A stretch of DNA of 64,000 nt from Rhodocista pekingensis. Its GTDB lineage: Bacteria > Pseudomonadota > Alphaproteobacteria > Azospirillales > Azospirillaceae. The position numbers and the translations under genes are program-made. Below are positions 8,771-17,273 of the stretch, piece after piece; the stretch's first letter is position 1; each line of letters opens with the position of its first letter. Under the pieces are notes generated by a model that did not search any database, was not told the DNA's origin, and was given only the letters and a program-made list of their open reading frames with translations. The stretch spans positions 62,001 through 126,000 of the forward strand of contig NZ_JBHTCM010000025.1 of NCBI RefSeq assembly GCF_042665545.1, read 5' to 3'.

Positions 8771-9999
8771 GCGCCCCCCTGTCGTGCCGGGCCTGCGGTG
8801 CCCCGCTGCGGCACAGCTTCGTCGATCTGGGCAAGACCCCCCTGGCGAACAGCTATCTGGACCCGGACCGGGCCGGACGGCCGGAGCCCGTCTACGACCT
8901 GCATGCCCGCGTCTGCGACGCCTGCTTCCTGGTGCAGGTGGAGGACGTGGTGCCGGCCGAGGCGATCTTCACCGACTATGCCTACTTCTCCTCCTACTCG
9001 GAGAGCTGGGTGGAGCATGCACGGCGCTATGCGCTCGGCATGATCGAGCGGTTCGGGCTGGACGGACGCAGCCAGGTGGTGGAGGTCGCCAGCAACGACG
9101 GCTATCTCCTCCGGCATTTCGTGGCCGCCGGCATTCCCGTGCTGGGCATCGAACCCGCCGCCAACGTCGCCGCGGTGGCACGGGCGCAGGGCGTGCCGAC
9201 GGAGACGGTCTTCTTCGGGCGGGAGACGGCGGGCGCCCTGCGCGACCGGGGGCTGACCGCCGACCTGATCGCGGCCAACAACGTGCTGGCGCATGTCCCG
9301 GACATCAACGGCTTCGTCGCCGGCATCGCCACGCTGCTGAAGCCGGCCGGCGTCTGGACCGTGGAGTTCCCCCACCTGCTGAACCTGATCGAGCAGGTGC
9401 AGTTCGACACGATCTACCATGAGCACTTCTCCTACCTCTCGCTCCTGGCCGTCGAGAGCATCCTGGAGCGGAACGGGCTGCGTGCTTTCGATGTGGAGGA
9501 GCTGCCGACCCATGGCGGGTCGCTGCGGGTCTTTGTCGGCCACCGGGGCGGGCCGCACGGTTCCCGCCCCGGGCTCGACGCCGTCCGGGCCAGGGAGGCC
9601 CGGGCCGGGCTGGACCGGCTGGAAACCTATGCCGGCTTCGGGGAGCGGGTGCGCAAGGTCCGCGACGACCTGTTGGATTTCCTCGCCCGGGCCCGGCGGG
9701 AGGGCCGCTCCGTGGCCGCCTATGGCGCCGCGGCGAAGGGCAACACGCTGCTGAACTACTGCGGCATCGGCACGGATGACATCCGGTTCGTCGTCGACCG
9801 CAGCCCGCACAAGCAGGGCCGCCTGCTGCCCGGCAGCCACATCCCGATCCTGCCGCCGGAGGCCGTGGAGCGTGAGCGGCCGGACTACCTGCTGATCCTG
9901 CCGTGGAACCTGCGGGAGGAGATCGCCGGCGCCATGGCCGGCATCCGCGGCTGGGGCGGGCGCTTCGTCGTGGCCATCCCGCACCTGGAGGTCTTCTGA
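8767..9999 (+). CDS. Sugar C-methyltransferase (NovU/TylCIII-type)
   Basis: 410 residues from a GTG start overlapping the rfbG stop (GTGA). The N-terminal zinc-binding region has CRAC followed by a second cysteine pair in VCDACFLVQ. A central SAM-binding Rossmann fold follows, with VVEVASNDGYLL and VLGIEPAANV. HGGSLRVFVGH and AYGAAAKGNTLLN lie in the C-terminal nucleotide-sugar domain. This architecture is typical of C-methyltransferases acting on 4-keto-6-deoxy nucleotide sugars, usually at C-3. Placed right after RfbFG, it suggests a 3-C-methyl branched sugar. The exact carbon methylated cannot be read from sequence. Confidence 0.88.
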   Translation: MSAPLSCRACGAPLRHSFVDLGKTPLANSYLDPDRAGRPEPVYDLHARVCDACFLVQVEDVVPAEAIFTDYAYFSSYSESWVEHARRYALGMIERFGLDGRSQVVEVASNDGYLLRHFVAAGIPVLGIEPAANVAAVARAQGVPTETVFFGRETAGALRDRGLTADLIAANNVLAHVPDINGFVAGIATLLKPAGVWTVEFPHLLNLIEQVQFDTIYHEHFSYLSLLAVESILERNGLRAFDVEELPTHGGSLRVFVGHRGGPHGSRPGLDAVRAREARAGLDRLETYAGFGERVRKVRDDLLDFLARARREGRSVAAYGAAAKGNTLLNYCGIGTDDIRFVVDRSPHKQGRLLPGSHIPILPPEAVERERPDYLLILPWNLREEIAGAMAGIRGWGGRFVVAIPHLEVF

Positions 10000-10532
10000 T
10001 GCGGTTCTCCGGGACCACGATCCCGGGCGTGACGGTCGTGGATCTGGAGCCGGTCCGGGACCGGCGCGGCCATTTCGCCCGGAGCTTCTGTGCCGACAGC
10101 TTTGCCGAGCAGGGGTTGCCGACGGATTTCCCGCAGCACAGCCTCTCCTTCAACGCGGTCGCCGGCACGGTGCGCGGCCTGCATTTCCAGCTTCCGCCCC
10201 ATGGCGAGCCGAAGCTGATCCGCTGCACGCGGGGCGCCATCTTCGACGTTGCCGTCGATCTCCGCCCGGAGTCGCCGACCTGGAGGCAGTGGGTCGGGGT
10301 CGAGCTGTCGGCGGCGAACGGCCGGGCGCTCTACATCCCGCCCGGTCTGGCCCACGGTTTCCAGACCCTGGCCGATGAGACAGAGGTCCTGTACCTGATG
10401 GGCGCGCGCTACGTGCCGGAGGCGGCCCGGGGTTACCGCTGGAACGACCCCGCCTTCGCCATCGACTGGCCGCGTCCCGTGAGCGTGATCTCCGAGCGCG
10501 ACATCTCCTATCCGGACTTCGCCGGCGGTTGA
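9999..10532 (+). CDS. rfbC: dTDP-4-dehydrorhamnose 3,5-epimerase-like protein
   Basis: 177-residue cupin of the RmlC family. RDRRGHFARSF, the catalytic-His region GTVRGLHFQLPPH, KLIRCTRGAIFDVAVDLRP and IPPGLAHGFQTL are all present. The ATG overlaps the preceding stop (TGATG). In this operon it should epimerise a CDP-4-keto-6-deoxy (C-methylated) sugar at C-3 and/or C-5, rather than make dTDP-rhamnose, since no RmlA, RmlB or RmlD is nearby. The symbol denotes the family only. The operon has no dedicated 4-ketoreductase; the epimerase-like gene at 12639-13586 is a candidate. Confidence 0.88.
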   Translation: MRFSGTTIPGVTVVDLEPVRDRRGHFARSFCADSFAEQGLPTDFPQHSLSFNAVAGTVRGLHFQLPPHGEPKLIRCTRGAIFDVAVDLRPESPTWRQWVGVELSAANGRALYIPPGLAHGFQTLADETEVLYLMGARYVPEAARGYRWNDPAFAIDWPRPVSVISERDISYPDFAGG

Positions 10533-10553
10533 GGCGCCGGGTACGATCCCGGC

Positions 10554-11741
10554 TCAGGCCGTCAGGGTGTCGATCGCGATCAGCGGGACGGCCCAGCCCA
10601 TCTGTCGGCAGAGCGCCCGGATTTCGTCCAGGTACATGGGGTTGAGCACGATCACATGATCGGCACCGGCCGTCCTGGCGTCGGCCGGGGAGAGGATCGG
10701 CAGGGCGGATTTCGGCAGGAAGCGGCCCTGCTTGGCCGGGTTGATGTCCACGGCGAACCGCGGGCGGACGCCGGCCTCCTGCATCAGGAGCGCGAAGGTG
10801 CAGCCCTTCGCCCCGGCCCCCCACAGCGCCACCGTCCCCTCCCCCGACAGCCGCGCCAGCGAACGGGACAGGGCCGCCGTCCTGCGGGCCAGGGCCGCGC
10901 CGGCCGGAGCGGGGTCCATGGGGACTTCCGTCGGGTCCGGCAGCACCTCCCCAGCGCGGCGGGCATGGGCGTGGCAGAGCAGGTACTGGTCGCCGAAGAC
11001 CCGCTCGATCCGGTCCACGGCGAAGCCGGTGGCGGCGAGCGCCAGCTCCAGCGCGCGGCCCGAGAACAGGCTGCAATGCTCGTAGAAAAGGTCCTCGATC
11101 GCTCCGTTGCGCAGAATCCAGTCCACGTCCGGGGTTTCGAGCACCAGCCGGACGCCGTCCACGGTCCGGACGGCGTCCAGGATCGACCGCAGGAACGCCC
11201 GGGGGTCCGGGACATGCTCGATGGTGTGGCGGGAGATCACGAGACCCGGCCGCACCCCGGTGGCGGCGAGGGCGTCGGCGTCCAGCAGGCCGGCCGCCAG
11301 GACCGGCCGTCCGTCCGGGGCCGGCTTGCGCAGGGCCGGATCGAACCCGGCCGCCCGGCCCAGCCGGTCGCCGTGCGCCGCCAGCAGGCCGCGCAGGAAA
11401 TCGCCCTGGCCGCAGCCGACCTCCACCACGTCCGGCCGCTCCCCCGGCGGCAGCCGGTCCAGGATCGCGGCCATCACCTCCCCCACATGCCGGCCGAACA
11501 CGGCGGAATGGGTCTGGCAGTTCTCGTAGCTGCCGTCATAGGCCGTCAGGGCCGGGTCGAAGGCGGCATTCCAGACGAAGCCGCAGGCGTCGCACCGGAA
11601 CAGTCTGAGCTGCCCCGTCGGCGCCGCCTGGGCCGCCGCCGCGCTCGCATAGGCGACGTTCTGGAAGACGGGGAAGTCCCGCCGGGCATGGAGATCGCGG
11701 ACCGAAGCCGAGTCGCAGATCGGGCAGTGCGCGGAGCCCAC
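10554..11741 (-). CDS. Class I SAM-dependent methyltransferase with N-terminal zinc motif
   Basis: About 395 residues. CPIC and CDACG near the N-terminus resemble the zinc-binding module of sugar C-methyltransferases. The SAM-binding motif VVEVGCGQGDFL follows, then ISRHTIEHVPDP. The C-terminal domain has ALWGAGAKGCTFALL and VDINPAKQGRFLP, which parallels the nucleotide-sugar domain of the enzyme at 8767-9999. I prefer the GTG at 11741 because GGGGAG lies 7 bases upstream; a TTG at 11756 is an alternative. It converges with the rfb operon, and only about 20 bases separate the stops. It probably methylates another activated sugar. Confidence 0.8.
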   Translation of the reverse strand: MGSAHCPICDSASVRDLHARRDFPVFQNVAYASAAAAQAAPTGQLRLFRCDACGFVWNAAFDPALTAYDGSYENCQTHSAVFGRHVGEVMAAILDRLPPGERPDVVEVGCGQGDFLRGLLAAHGDRLGRAAGFDPALRKPAPDGRPVLAAGLLDADALAATGVRPGLVISRHTIEHVPDPRAFLRSILDAVRTVDGVRLVLETPDVDWILRNGAIEDLFYEHCSLFSGRALELALAATGFAVDRIERVFGDQYLLCHAHARRAGEVLPDPTEVPMDPAPAGAALARRTAALSRSLARLSGEGTVALWGAGAKGCTFALLMQEAGVRPRFAVDINPAKQGRFLPKSALPILSPADARTAGADHVIVLNPMYLDEIRALCRQMGWAVPLIAIDTLTA

Positions 11742-11908
11742 GGGCCATCTCCCCAAGACGTGTTCCTGAACGATACGGGGGGGCCGGAAGACGGGTCAAG
11801 GCGGAGCCAGGGGGCGTCGCGGCTGCCCGTGCGCAGGAAAGGTGACGCCGTCGGGGGCCGGCGACATACTGCCCGGAACGGGAAGCGCGACGGGGGAGAG
11901 TTCCGGCC

Positions 11909-12679
11909 ATGAAACTGACGATCGACACCGATGCCCGGACCATCGAGATCGCCGAGGGCGGCGAGCCCCGGCGCATCGACCTGTTCTCCGCCGAGGGCTA
12001 TGCCCGGGTGGCGACGCTCTGGCGGGATGTCGGCTGGGTGCAGAAGCACTCCTACAGCTTCACCTGGATGGGGCGCCCGATCATCCAGTTGCCGGAGGAT
12101 CTGGTCCGGTTGCAGGAGGCGATCCATGCCGTGCGGCCGGACGTGATCGTGGAGACCGGGGTCGCCCATGGCGGCTCGCTGGTGTTCCACGCCAGCCTGA
12201 TGAAGGCGATGGGCCACGGCCGCCGGGTCATCGGCGTGGATGTCGAGATCCGGCCGCACAACCGCGCGGCCCTGGAGAGCCACCCGCTGGCGCCGATGAT
12301 CGACCTGATCGAAGGGGATTCCGTGGCGCCGGAGACGGTCGGGCGGGTCGCATCCCTGATCGCGCCGGGCGACACCGTGATGGTGATTCTGGATTCCAAC
12401 CACACCCGGGCGCATGTGGCCGCGGAGCTGGCCGCCTACGCCGGGCTGGTCAGCCCCGGGTCCTACCTGCTGGTGACCGACGGGATCATGGGGGACCTCG
12501 CGGGCCTGCCGCGCACCCTGCCGGAGTGGCAGTGGGACAACCCCCGTCAGGCCGCCGTGGAGTTCCTGGCCGCCCATCCGGAGTTCGAGGAGGTGGGGCC
12601 GCCGCGCCCCTTCGACGAGAGCGCCGGCTGCACGGACATCACCTATTTCCCGGGGGGATGGCTGCGCCGGCGGCGCTGA
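11909..12679 (+). CDS. Cephalosporin hydroxylase (CmcI)-family methyltransferase-like protein
   Basis: 256 residues. VIVETGVAHGGSLVFHASLM is the SAM-binding signature of the CmcI/rhamnosyl O-methyltransferase family. IGVDVEIRPHNR and VMVILDSNHTRAHV supply the acidic ribose and metal positions. Family members in polysaccharide clusters are usually sugar O-methyltransferases. A GGAG sequence lies just upstream of the ATG. It is divergent from the methyltransferase at 10554-11741, and its 3' end overlaps the convergent epimerase gene by 41 bases. Family good; substrate unknown. Confidence 0.82.
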   Translation: MKLTIDTDARTIEIAEGGEPRRIDLFSAEGYARVATLWRDVGWVQKHSYSFTWMGRPIIQLPEDLVRLQEAIHAVRPDVIVETGVAHGGSLVFHASLMKAMGHGRRVIGVDVEIRPHNRAALESHPLAPMIDLIEGDSVAPETVGRVASLIAPGDTVMVILDSNHTRAHVAAELAAYAGLVSPGSYLLVTDGIMGDLAGLPRTLPEWQWDNPRQAAVEFLAAHPEFEEVGPPRPFDESAGCTDITYFPGGWLRRRR

Positions 12680-13586
12680 CCTGCGCCCAGTAGGCGACGA
12701 CCCGGTCCAGACTGTCGGCCAGCGGCGTCACGGCGTAGCCGCCGGTCAGGCGGTCGCGCCGTCCGGAGGCGGCGACGATCCGCGGCGCGTCACCCGGCGG
12801 CATCGTGTCCGGCCAGCTCACGAGGTCCGGGCGGCCCAGCCGGGTGCCGATCGCCAGGGCCAGGTCCTTCAGCGCGATCCCCCGGCCGCTGCCCAGATTG
12901 ACGGGGCCCCCGCCGCGGCCGGCCAGCAGGGCGGTGATCATCGCGGCCGCGTCGCGGACATCCACGAAGTCGCGCACCAGATCCGGCCGCTGCACGACGA
13001 CCGGCCGTCCTGCCCTGAGGCTGAGGATGGTGGACGGGACGAGGCGGACCGGACGCTCCCCCTCCCCGAACGGGATGAACAGGCGGCCCCAGACCAGATC
13101 GTCCGGGCGCCCGGCGAACAGGGCTTGCAGGTCCCCATGCAGGGCGATCTTCGCCTCGGCATAGGGGGAGGTGCCGCGGACCGGGGTTGCCAGCTCGTCG
13201 CAGTCGGCCTCCCGGGGCGGGTCGTATTCGAGGCAGGTGCCGAGGGCGACGAGGCGGTGTCCTCCGGCGTCGAGGAAGTCCGCCGCGAGCCTCCGCGCGG
13301 CATCCCGGTGGGCCGCGTTGAGCGGTGAGACGAGATAGTCGGCCGGGTCCACATGCCAGCCGCACAGGACCAGATGGCTCGGGCGCAGGTCCCGCACCAG
13401 CGCCCGCAGCGCGGCGGGGTCCAGCAGGTCGGCCGGATGCGTCGCGGCGGCGCCGGGCACGGGACCGTCCGCCCGGACGACGGCATGCACCCGGGCGCCC
13501 GCGCGGGCGAGATCGGCGACGACGGCACGGCCGACGAAGCCAGAGGCGCCTGTGACCAGGACGGTCGCTTCACCCGGTCCGGGCAT
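12639..13586 (-). CDS. NAD-dependent epimerase/dehydratase (extended SDR)
   Basis: 315 residues. An N-terminal GASGFVGRAV glycine motif binds NAD(P), and SPYAEAKIALH carries the catalytic YxxxK. ALGTCLEYDPP supplies the Ser/Thr-containing strand, and RDFVDVRDAA is a typical sugar-epimerase signature. It is the last gene of a leftward run (17046 to 12639) that includes the NeuB-like synthase, with only 9 bases between it and the preceding gene. Its last 41 coding bases overlap the 3' end of the convergent CmcI-like gene. It could be the missing 4-ketoreductase or 4-epimerase for the CDP-sugar pathway; that is inference. Confidence 0.82.
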   Translation of the reverse strand: MPGPGEATVLVTGASGFVGRAVVADLARAGARVHAVVRADGPVPGAAATHPADLLDPAALRALVRDLRPSHLVLCGWHVDPADYLVSPLNAAHRDAARRLAADFLDAGGHRLVALGTCLEYDPPREADCDELATPVRGTSPYAEAKIALHGDLQALFAGRPDDLVWGRLFIPFGEGERPVRLVPSTILSLRAGRPVVVQRPDLVRDFVDVRDAAAMITALLAGRGGGPVNLGSGRGIALKDLALAIGTRLGRPDLVSWPDTMPPGDAPRIVAASGRRDRLTGGYAVTPLADSLDRVVAYWAQVSAAGAAIPPGNR

Positions 13587-13595
13587 CGGTCCGGG

Positions 13596-14591
13596 TCAGC
13601 CCAACGACCACATGGCGGCCAGGAGCTTCTGCGCCCGGGCCCCGTCCGCCGTCCGCGGATCGCGCAGGTTGGCGAGGAACCGTTCCTCCCCCGGCTCGAC
13701 CCGGCCCCGTTCCAGGAACAGTCCCCAGCGCAGGAGCTGGAGCGAGCGCAGGTCCAGTTCCTCCCGCAGCGATTCGGGATCGACCAGGATGTTCGCCGCC
13801 ATCGAGGCGCCGGCGACGAGATCCAGCACGAGGTTGCGGAAGTGGGCGTAACGCTGGGAGAAGGCCGGGTTGAACATGAGGTGGGGGAAGACGTTGGGGT
13901 CGCGCTGCGCCCCCATCCGCGTGCCGGTGTTCTGGTCGTGCAGCCGTCGGATGAAGCCGATGCCCTCCAGCACCTTCGTCCGCCCCACGGCCACCGGGAC
14001 GCAGGCGTCCAGATACTGCGAGAACATCGGATCGCCCTCGAACAGGGCGATGTGGTGCAGCCGAAGATCGACCGAGTCCGCCCGTTGCAGCGAGTACCAG
14101 AGGTGGTGGTAGTGCTGGAACAGATGCAGGATGCGTTCCCGCGGGGTGGCCTGTTCGTGCGACCAGACGGGATAGGCGCTGACCTGGAACGCCTCGGTGC
14201 CCGACGGATCGCGGCCGCGCGAGACGCGCAGGGCGCGGCCCATGGCGGCGGAATAGTCCGGATTGGCCAGCAGGAACTCCTCGCACGCCGCCATCATGAC
14301 CGGGTCCATGATGTCGTCGTCGGGATGGATCACGAGGAAGCGGCCCCGCGCCTGTGCCCGGAGGTCCTTGAGACGGAGATGGTATGCCACCTTGCTGTCA
14401 TGCTGGCAGACATGCAGGTTGCCGAGCCGGCCAGCCTCCGCCAGGGCGCAGACCTCCCCGTAGGCGGAGTCCATCGCGCCGACGATGATCTGGACCTCGG
14501 GTGTCTCGTCCGCGAACAGCCGCAACGCCGGCGCCAGATAGGGGGCTCGCCCCGGAAGCACCGGAATCAGGATCGAGGTGTGTTCCAGCAT
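13596..14591 (-). CDS. Glycosyltransferase, TIGR00180-like (GT-A fold)
   Basis: 331 residues. The N-terminus TSILIPVLPGRAPYLAPAL is a GT2-type start. The putative metal-binding motif is in FLVIHPDDDIMDP near residue 95, an unusual triple Asp. The C-terminal half is helical with conserved Trp/Tyr patches (HYHHLWYSLQRAD). This matches the general pattern of TIGR00180-family glycosyltransferases found in surface-polysaccharide and flagellin-glycosylation loci. It is co-directional with the NeuB-like synthase and separated from its neighbours by 34 and 9 bases. Acceptor and donor unknown. Confidence 0.7.
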   Translation of the reverse strand: MLEHTSILIPVLPGRAPYLAPALRLFADETPEVQIIVGAMDSAYGEVCALAEAGRLGNLHVCQHDSKVAYHLRLKDLRAQARGRFLVIHPDDDIMDPVMMAACEEFLLANPDYSAAMGRALRVSRGRDPSGTEAFQVSAYPVWSHEQATPRERILHLFQHYHHLWYSLQRADSVDLRLHHIALFEGDPMFSQYLDACVPVAVGRTKVLEGIGFIRRLHDQNTGTRMGAQRDPNVFPHLMFNPAFSQRYAHFRNLVLDLVAGASMAANILVDPESLREELDLRSLQLLRWGLFLERGRVEPGEERFLANLRDPRTADGARAQKLLAAMWSLG

Positions 14592-14625
14592 GGCTTCGGT
14601 CCTTCATGCCGGCTGGGACGGGTGG

Positions 14626-15891
14626 TCAGGCGGCCCGGATGGCGGAAAGGGCCTGCGACCAGCGGTCCCAGTCTTCGCCGTGGATGATGGACAGCCTAGC
14701 ACCGGGCCCCCCCGCCAGTCGTGCGGCGAGGCGGACATGCGGCGCTTGGCTCACCGGATAGGCGTCGATCGCCGCAAATGCGGGCTTGCCCATGGCCAGG
14801 GCCAGATAGCAGTAGGGGCCCAGGCTGCCGGCGAAGGCCCGCGCCTGGGCCAGGGCGGCCGTCTGCACCGCCAGAGGGGCCGGCGGCACACCGTCCAGAA
14901 CCGGCTGCACCAGCGGCGCGTCAGCGGGCAGCGGCAGGCTCTGGTCGCCGCCGGGCACCAGCGTCGCCAGATCGACCAGGGTCAGCCCGTCCACCCCGAA
15001 GGCGATGCTGGCCGTGAAGTTGGCGTTGAAGTCGCTGGGCGCGAAGCTGTCCCCGATGTCGAACCGGGTCGCCAGATCGGCCAGGGGGGCGCATCCGCCG
15101 CCGGCGGCCGGCCACCCGGCGGGATAGGGCGCCAGCAGGGCGAGCGCGTGGTCCAGCGGCGCCGTGCCGGTCCAGTAGTGCCGCAGCACCTGGAACATGA
15201 TCGCCGGATGCAGCACATGGCACTGCATGAACCCGAGATGGTCGGCGCAGTCCTGGAGGATCACCCCGTCCACGTCGGCCATGGTGTACTGGTTCAGATA
15301 GCCGGCCACGTCCACCCGTTCGGACAGCATCGGGCCAAGCCGGTCATCCGGGTAGACATCCGCGAGGTCGAGGGTCCGGTCGAACAGGTCCGCGTACCAG
15401 CCGCCGCTGCCGCCGCGGCAGACGGCGATGCAGCGCCCGGCCGGCAGGCCGAAATCGTCCGCCATCCGGCGCAGGAAGGGAATCCAGTACAGGATCTCGT
15501 GGCTGACATCGCCGATCCAGGGGCCGACCAGGATCGGTCCGTCCGTGGCCGCCAGGGCCGCGATCTGCCGCCGGACCTGATCGCCGGCCCGGGCCGTGCC
15601 CAGGGCGTGGAAGCGCGCCGCCTCGGCATCCAGCCCCAGCAGCCCGTGCAGGTGGCCCAGCAGCAGGGGCGGGGCGGGATCGTCCTCGCTCTCCGTCAGC
15701 GCCCGCAGCATCGGCTCCGCCTCCCGGTAGAGGCCGTTGGCGAGCATGAGTTCGGCCAGGACCCCCGGCTTCATGCTGTCGCGGGCGCCGGCCTCGCTCA
15801 GGGAGCGGGCGACACCGGTGGCGGTTTCGGTGTCGCCGGCGGCGAGCGCGCCATCAACGAGGCGGAGGGCGCGGAGCAGAACGTCGGACAT
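14626..15891 (-). CDS. Uncharacterised protein with TPR-like N-terminus and possible GT-B-like C-terminus
   Basis: 421 residues that I do not recognise. The first ~120 residues are Ala/Leu-rich helices with TPR-like spacing (VLAELMLANGLYREAEPMLRAL). The remainder begins with ILVGPWIGDVSHEILYWIPFLRRM, and has aromatic-rich stretches and a C-terminal SIIHGEDWDRWSQAL. The order of a TPR stretch then an alpha/beta domain recalls TPR-fused glycosyltransferases of the heptosyltransferase type, but no diagnostic motif is visible. It sits between the NeuB-like synthase (39 bases upstream) and a glycosyltransferase (34 bases downstream), so a role in the same glycan is likely. Confidence 0.75.
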   Translation of the reverse strand: MSDVLLRALRLVDGALAAGDTETATGVARSLSEAGARDSMKPGVLAELMLANGLYREAEPMLRALTESEDDPAPPLLLGHLHGLLGLDAEAARFHALGTARAGDQVRRQIAALAATDGPILVGPWIGDVSHEILYWIPFLRRMADDFGLPAGRCIAVCRGGSGGWYADLFDRTLDLADVYPDDRLGPMLSERVDVAGYLNQYTMADVDGVILQDCADHLGFMQCHVLHPAIMFQVLRHYWTGTAPLDHALALLAPYPAGWPAAGGGCAPLADLATRFDIGDSFAPSDFNANFTASIAFGVDGLTLVDLATLVPGGDQSLPLPADAPLVQPVLDGVPPAPLAVQTAALAQARAFAGSLGPYCYLALAMGKPAFAAIDAYPVSQAPHVRLAARLAGGPGARLSIIHGEDWDRWSQALSAIRAA

Positions 15892-15930
15892 GCGGTTCCC
15901 GGGAGGGCTGCGGGGAAGCTGGGCAGGGGC

Positions 15931-17046
15931 TCAGAGCGCCACGGCCGGGTGGACGGGCGCGTCCTCGCTGGTCAGGTCGGCATAGCCGATCGCCTCGTCC
16001 TCCGCCAGCGGGCGGGTCAGCCGCATCCCGACCAGATGGTCGGCGTGGTAGGGCGGCAACCCGTCGTTCGGCGCCTTGAAGGCGAGGTCCTCCAGCGTGA
16101 GGACGTGACCGGCCGGCAGGTCGCGCGCCGCGACGATCTTCTTCGCCATCTTGTAGAGGGGCTTCTCCTCCGACGGGTAGCGGCGCTTGACGCCGTCGCC
16201 CAGCGCGATTCGGGCCCGCTTCAGGTCGCGCACCATCTTCTCCAGCCCGCTGTGCTCCAGCGAGAAGGCATGGTCGGTGCCCTTCATGGCGCGGTTCAGG
16301 GTGAAGTGCTTCTCCACGATGCGCGCGCCCAGCATGTAGCCGGCCAGGGCCATGGCGATGCCGCTGTCATGCGATGACAGGCCGACGACCGTGGTCGGGA
16401 ACGCCTCCCGGAAGGTCTGGATCACCCGCAGATTCATCTCCTCGAAGGCCGGTGGATAGCCCGAGGTGCATTGCAGGATGGCGAGCTTCGGGTTGATCTC
16501 CATCACCGTGTCGTAGGCGCGTCGCACATCGTCCATGTCCGCGCCGCCGGTGCTCATGATGATCGGGCGGCCGATGCGGGCGACATGGCGCAGCAGCGGC
16601 GTGTTGGTGATGTCCCCCGACGCGATCTTGTAGGCCGGCATGCCGATGTCGGCCAGGAAGTCGGCGCTCTTCAGGTCGAAGGCGGTGGAGAAGAAGGTGA
16701 TCCCGATTTCCCGCGCGTGCAGCTTGAGCTGGATGTAGTCGTCGCGGCCGAACTCCAGGAACTCCCGGTGGGCGCCATAGGTCGCGCCGAAGGCGTTCTC
16801 GGAGTGGTACGGGCTGTCGTACATCTCCCGCGTGAACAGGGCCCGGTTGTCACGCTTCTGCAACTTGACCGCGTCGGCGCCGCACATCTTGGCCAGGGAG
16901 AACAGCTTCATGCACTGTTCGAGGTTGCCCTGGTGGTTGTGGCCGATTTCCGCGATGACGTAGCAGTCGCCCCCGTCGTCGATGAGGCGGCCGTCGATCT
17001 CCAGTTCTCTGACCGCGGGTGCTCTGGCCACGGGTTCACGGTCCAC
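15931..17046 (-). CDS. N-acetylneuraminate synthase-family ulosonate synthase (NeuB-like)
   Basis: 371 residues. Condenses phosphoenolpyruvate with a sugar aldehyde to give a 3-deoxy-ulosonic acid. The family signatures VIAEIGHNHQGNLE, DAVKLQKRDN, YKIASGDITNTPLL and GARIVEKHFTLNR are present. The C-terminal SAF (antifreeze-like) domain runs from about residue 300 (ARDLPAGHVLTLEDLAFK). The GTG start at 17046 is preceded by AAGGAG with 7 bases of spacing; longer reading frames upstream lack such a site. A 227-base AT-rich gap separates it from the SDR gene, so it may have its own promoter. No NeuC, LegG, PseG, dehydratase or aminotransferase gene is nearby, so the sugar substrate is probably not a standard HexNAc derivative. 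Confidence 0.9.
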   Translation of the reverse strand: MDREPVARAPAVRELEIDGRLIDDGGDCYVIAEIGHNHQGNLEQCMKLFSLAKMCGADAVKLQKRDNRALFTREMYDSPYHSENAFGATYGAHREFLEFGRDDYIQLKLHAREIGITFFSTAFDLKSADFLADIGMPAYKIASGDITNTPLLRHVARIGRPIIMSTGGADMDDVRRAYDTVMEINPKLAILQCTSGYPPAFEEMNLRVIQTFREAFPTTVVGLSSHDSGIAMALAGYMLGARIVEKHFTLNRAMKGTDHAFSLEHSGLEKMVRDLKRARIALGDGVKRRYPSEEKPLYKMAKKIVAARDLPAGHVLTLEDLAFKAPNDGLPPYHADHLVGMRLTRPLAEDEAIGYADLTSEDAPVHPAVAL

Positions 17047-17171
17047 GGGACTGCTCCTTCTGGCCGGGCCATCGGACCCGGCGGGCCACGGGCCCCGAAG
17101 CCACGCCGTCATCCCACGGAAAGAGGCCGCGGAAAAAGAGCCGGACCGGCGGTCGGGGTTACTCCATCCGG

Positions 17172-17205
17172 GATAGAATAACATAATTAAGGAAGTGTTG
17201 TACCC
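17172..17205 (-). promoter_or_regulatory. AT-rich candidate promoter for the neuB-like operon
   Basis: A sharply AT-rich stretch (TTAATTATGTTATTCTATCC on the minus strand) stands out in otherwise ~70% GC DNA. It lies about 125-160 bases upstream of the GTG start of the NeuB-like gene. It offers TATTCT or TATGTT as a -10 element, but no clear -35 box can be assigned. Supported only by base composition and position. Confidence 0.35.
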
Positions 17206-17273
17206 TTGCGGTTCCAAGCTCTCGGCATGTCGAACCGTGTCGGATTCCGGATACCGGCACCGCCGGGGCTGCG

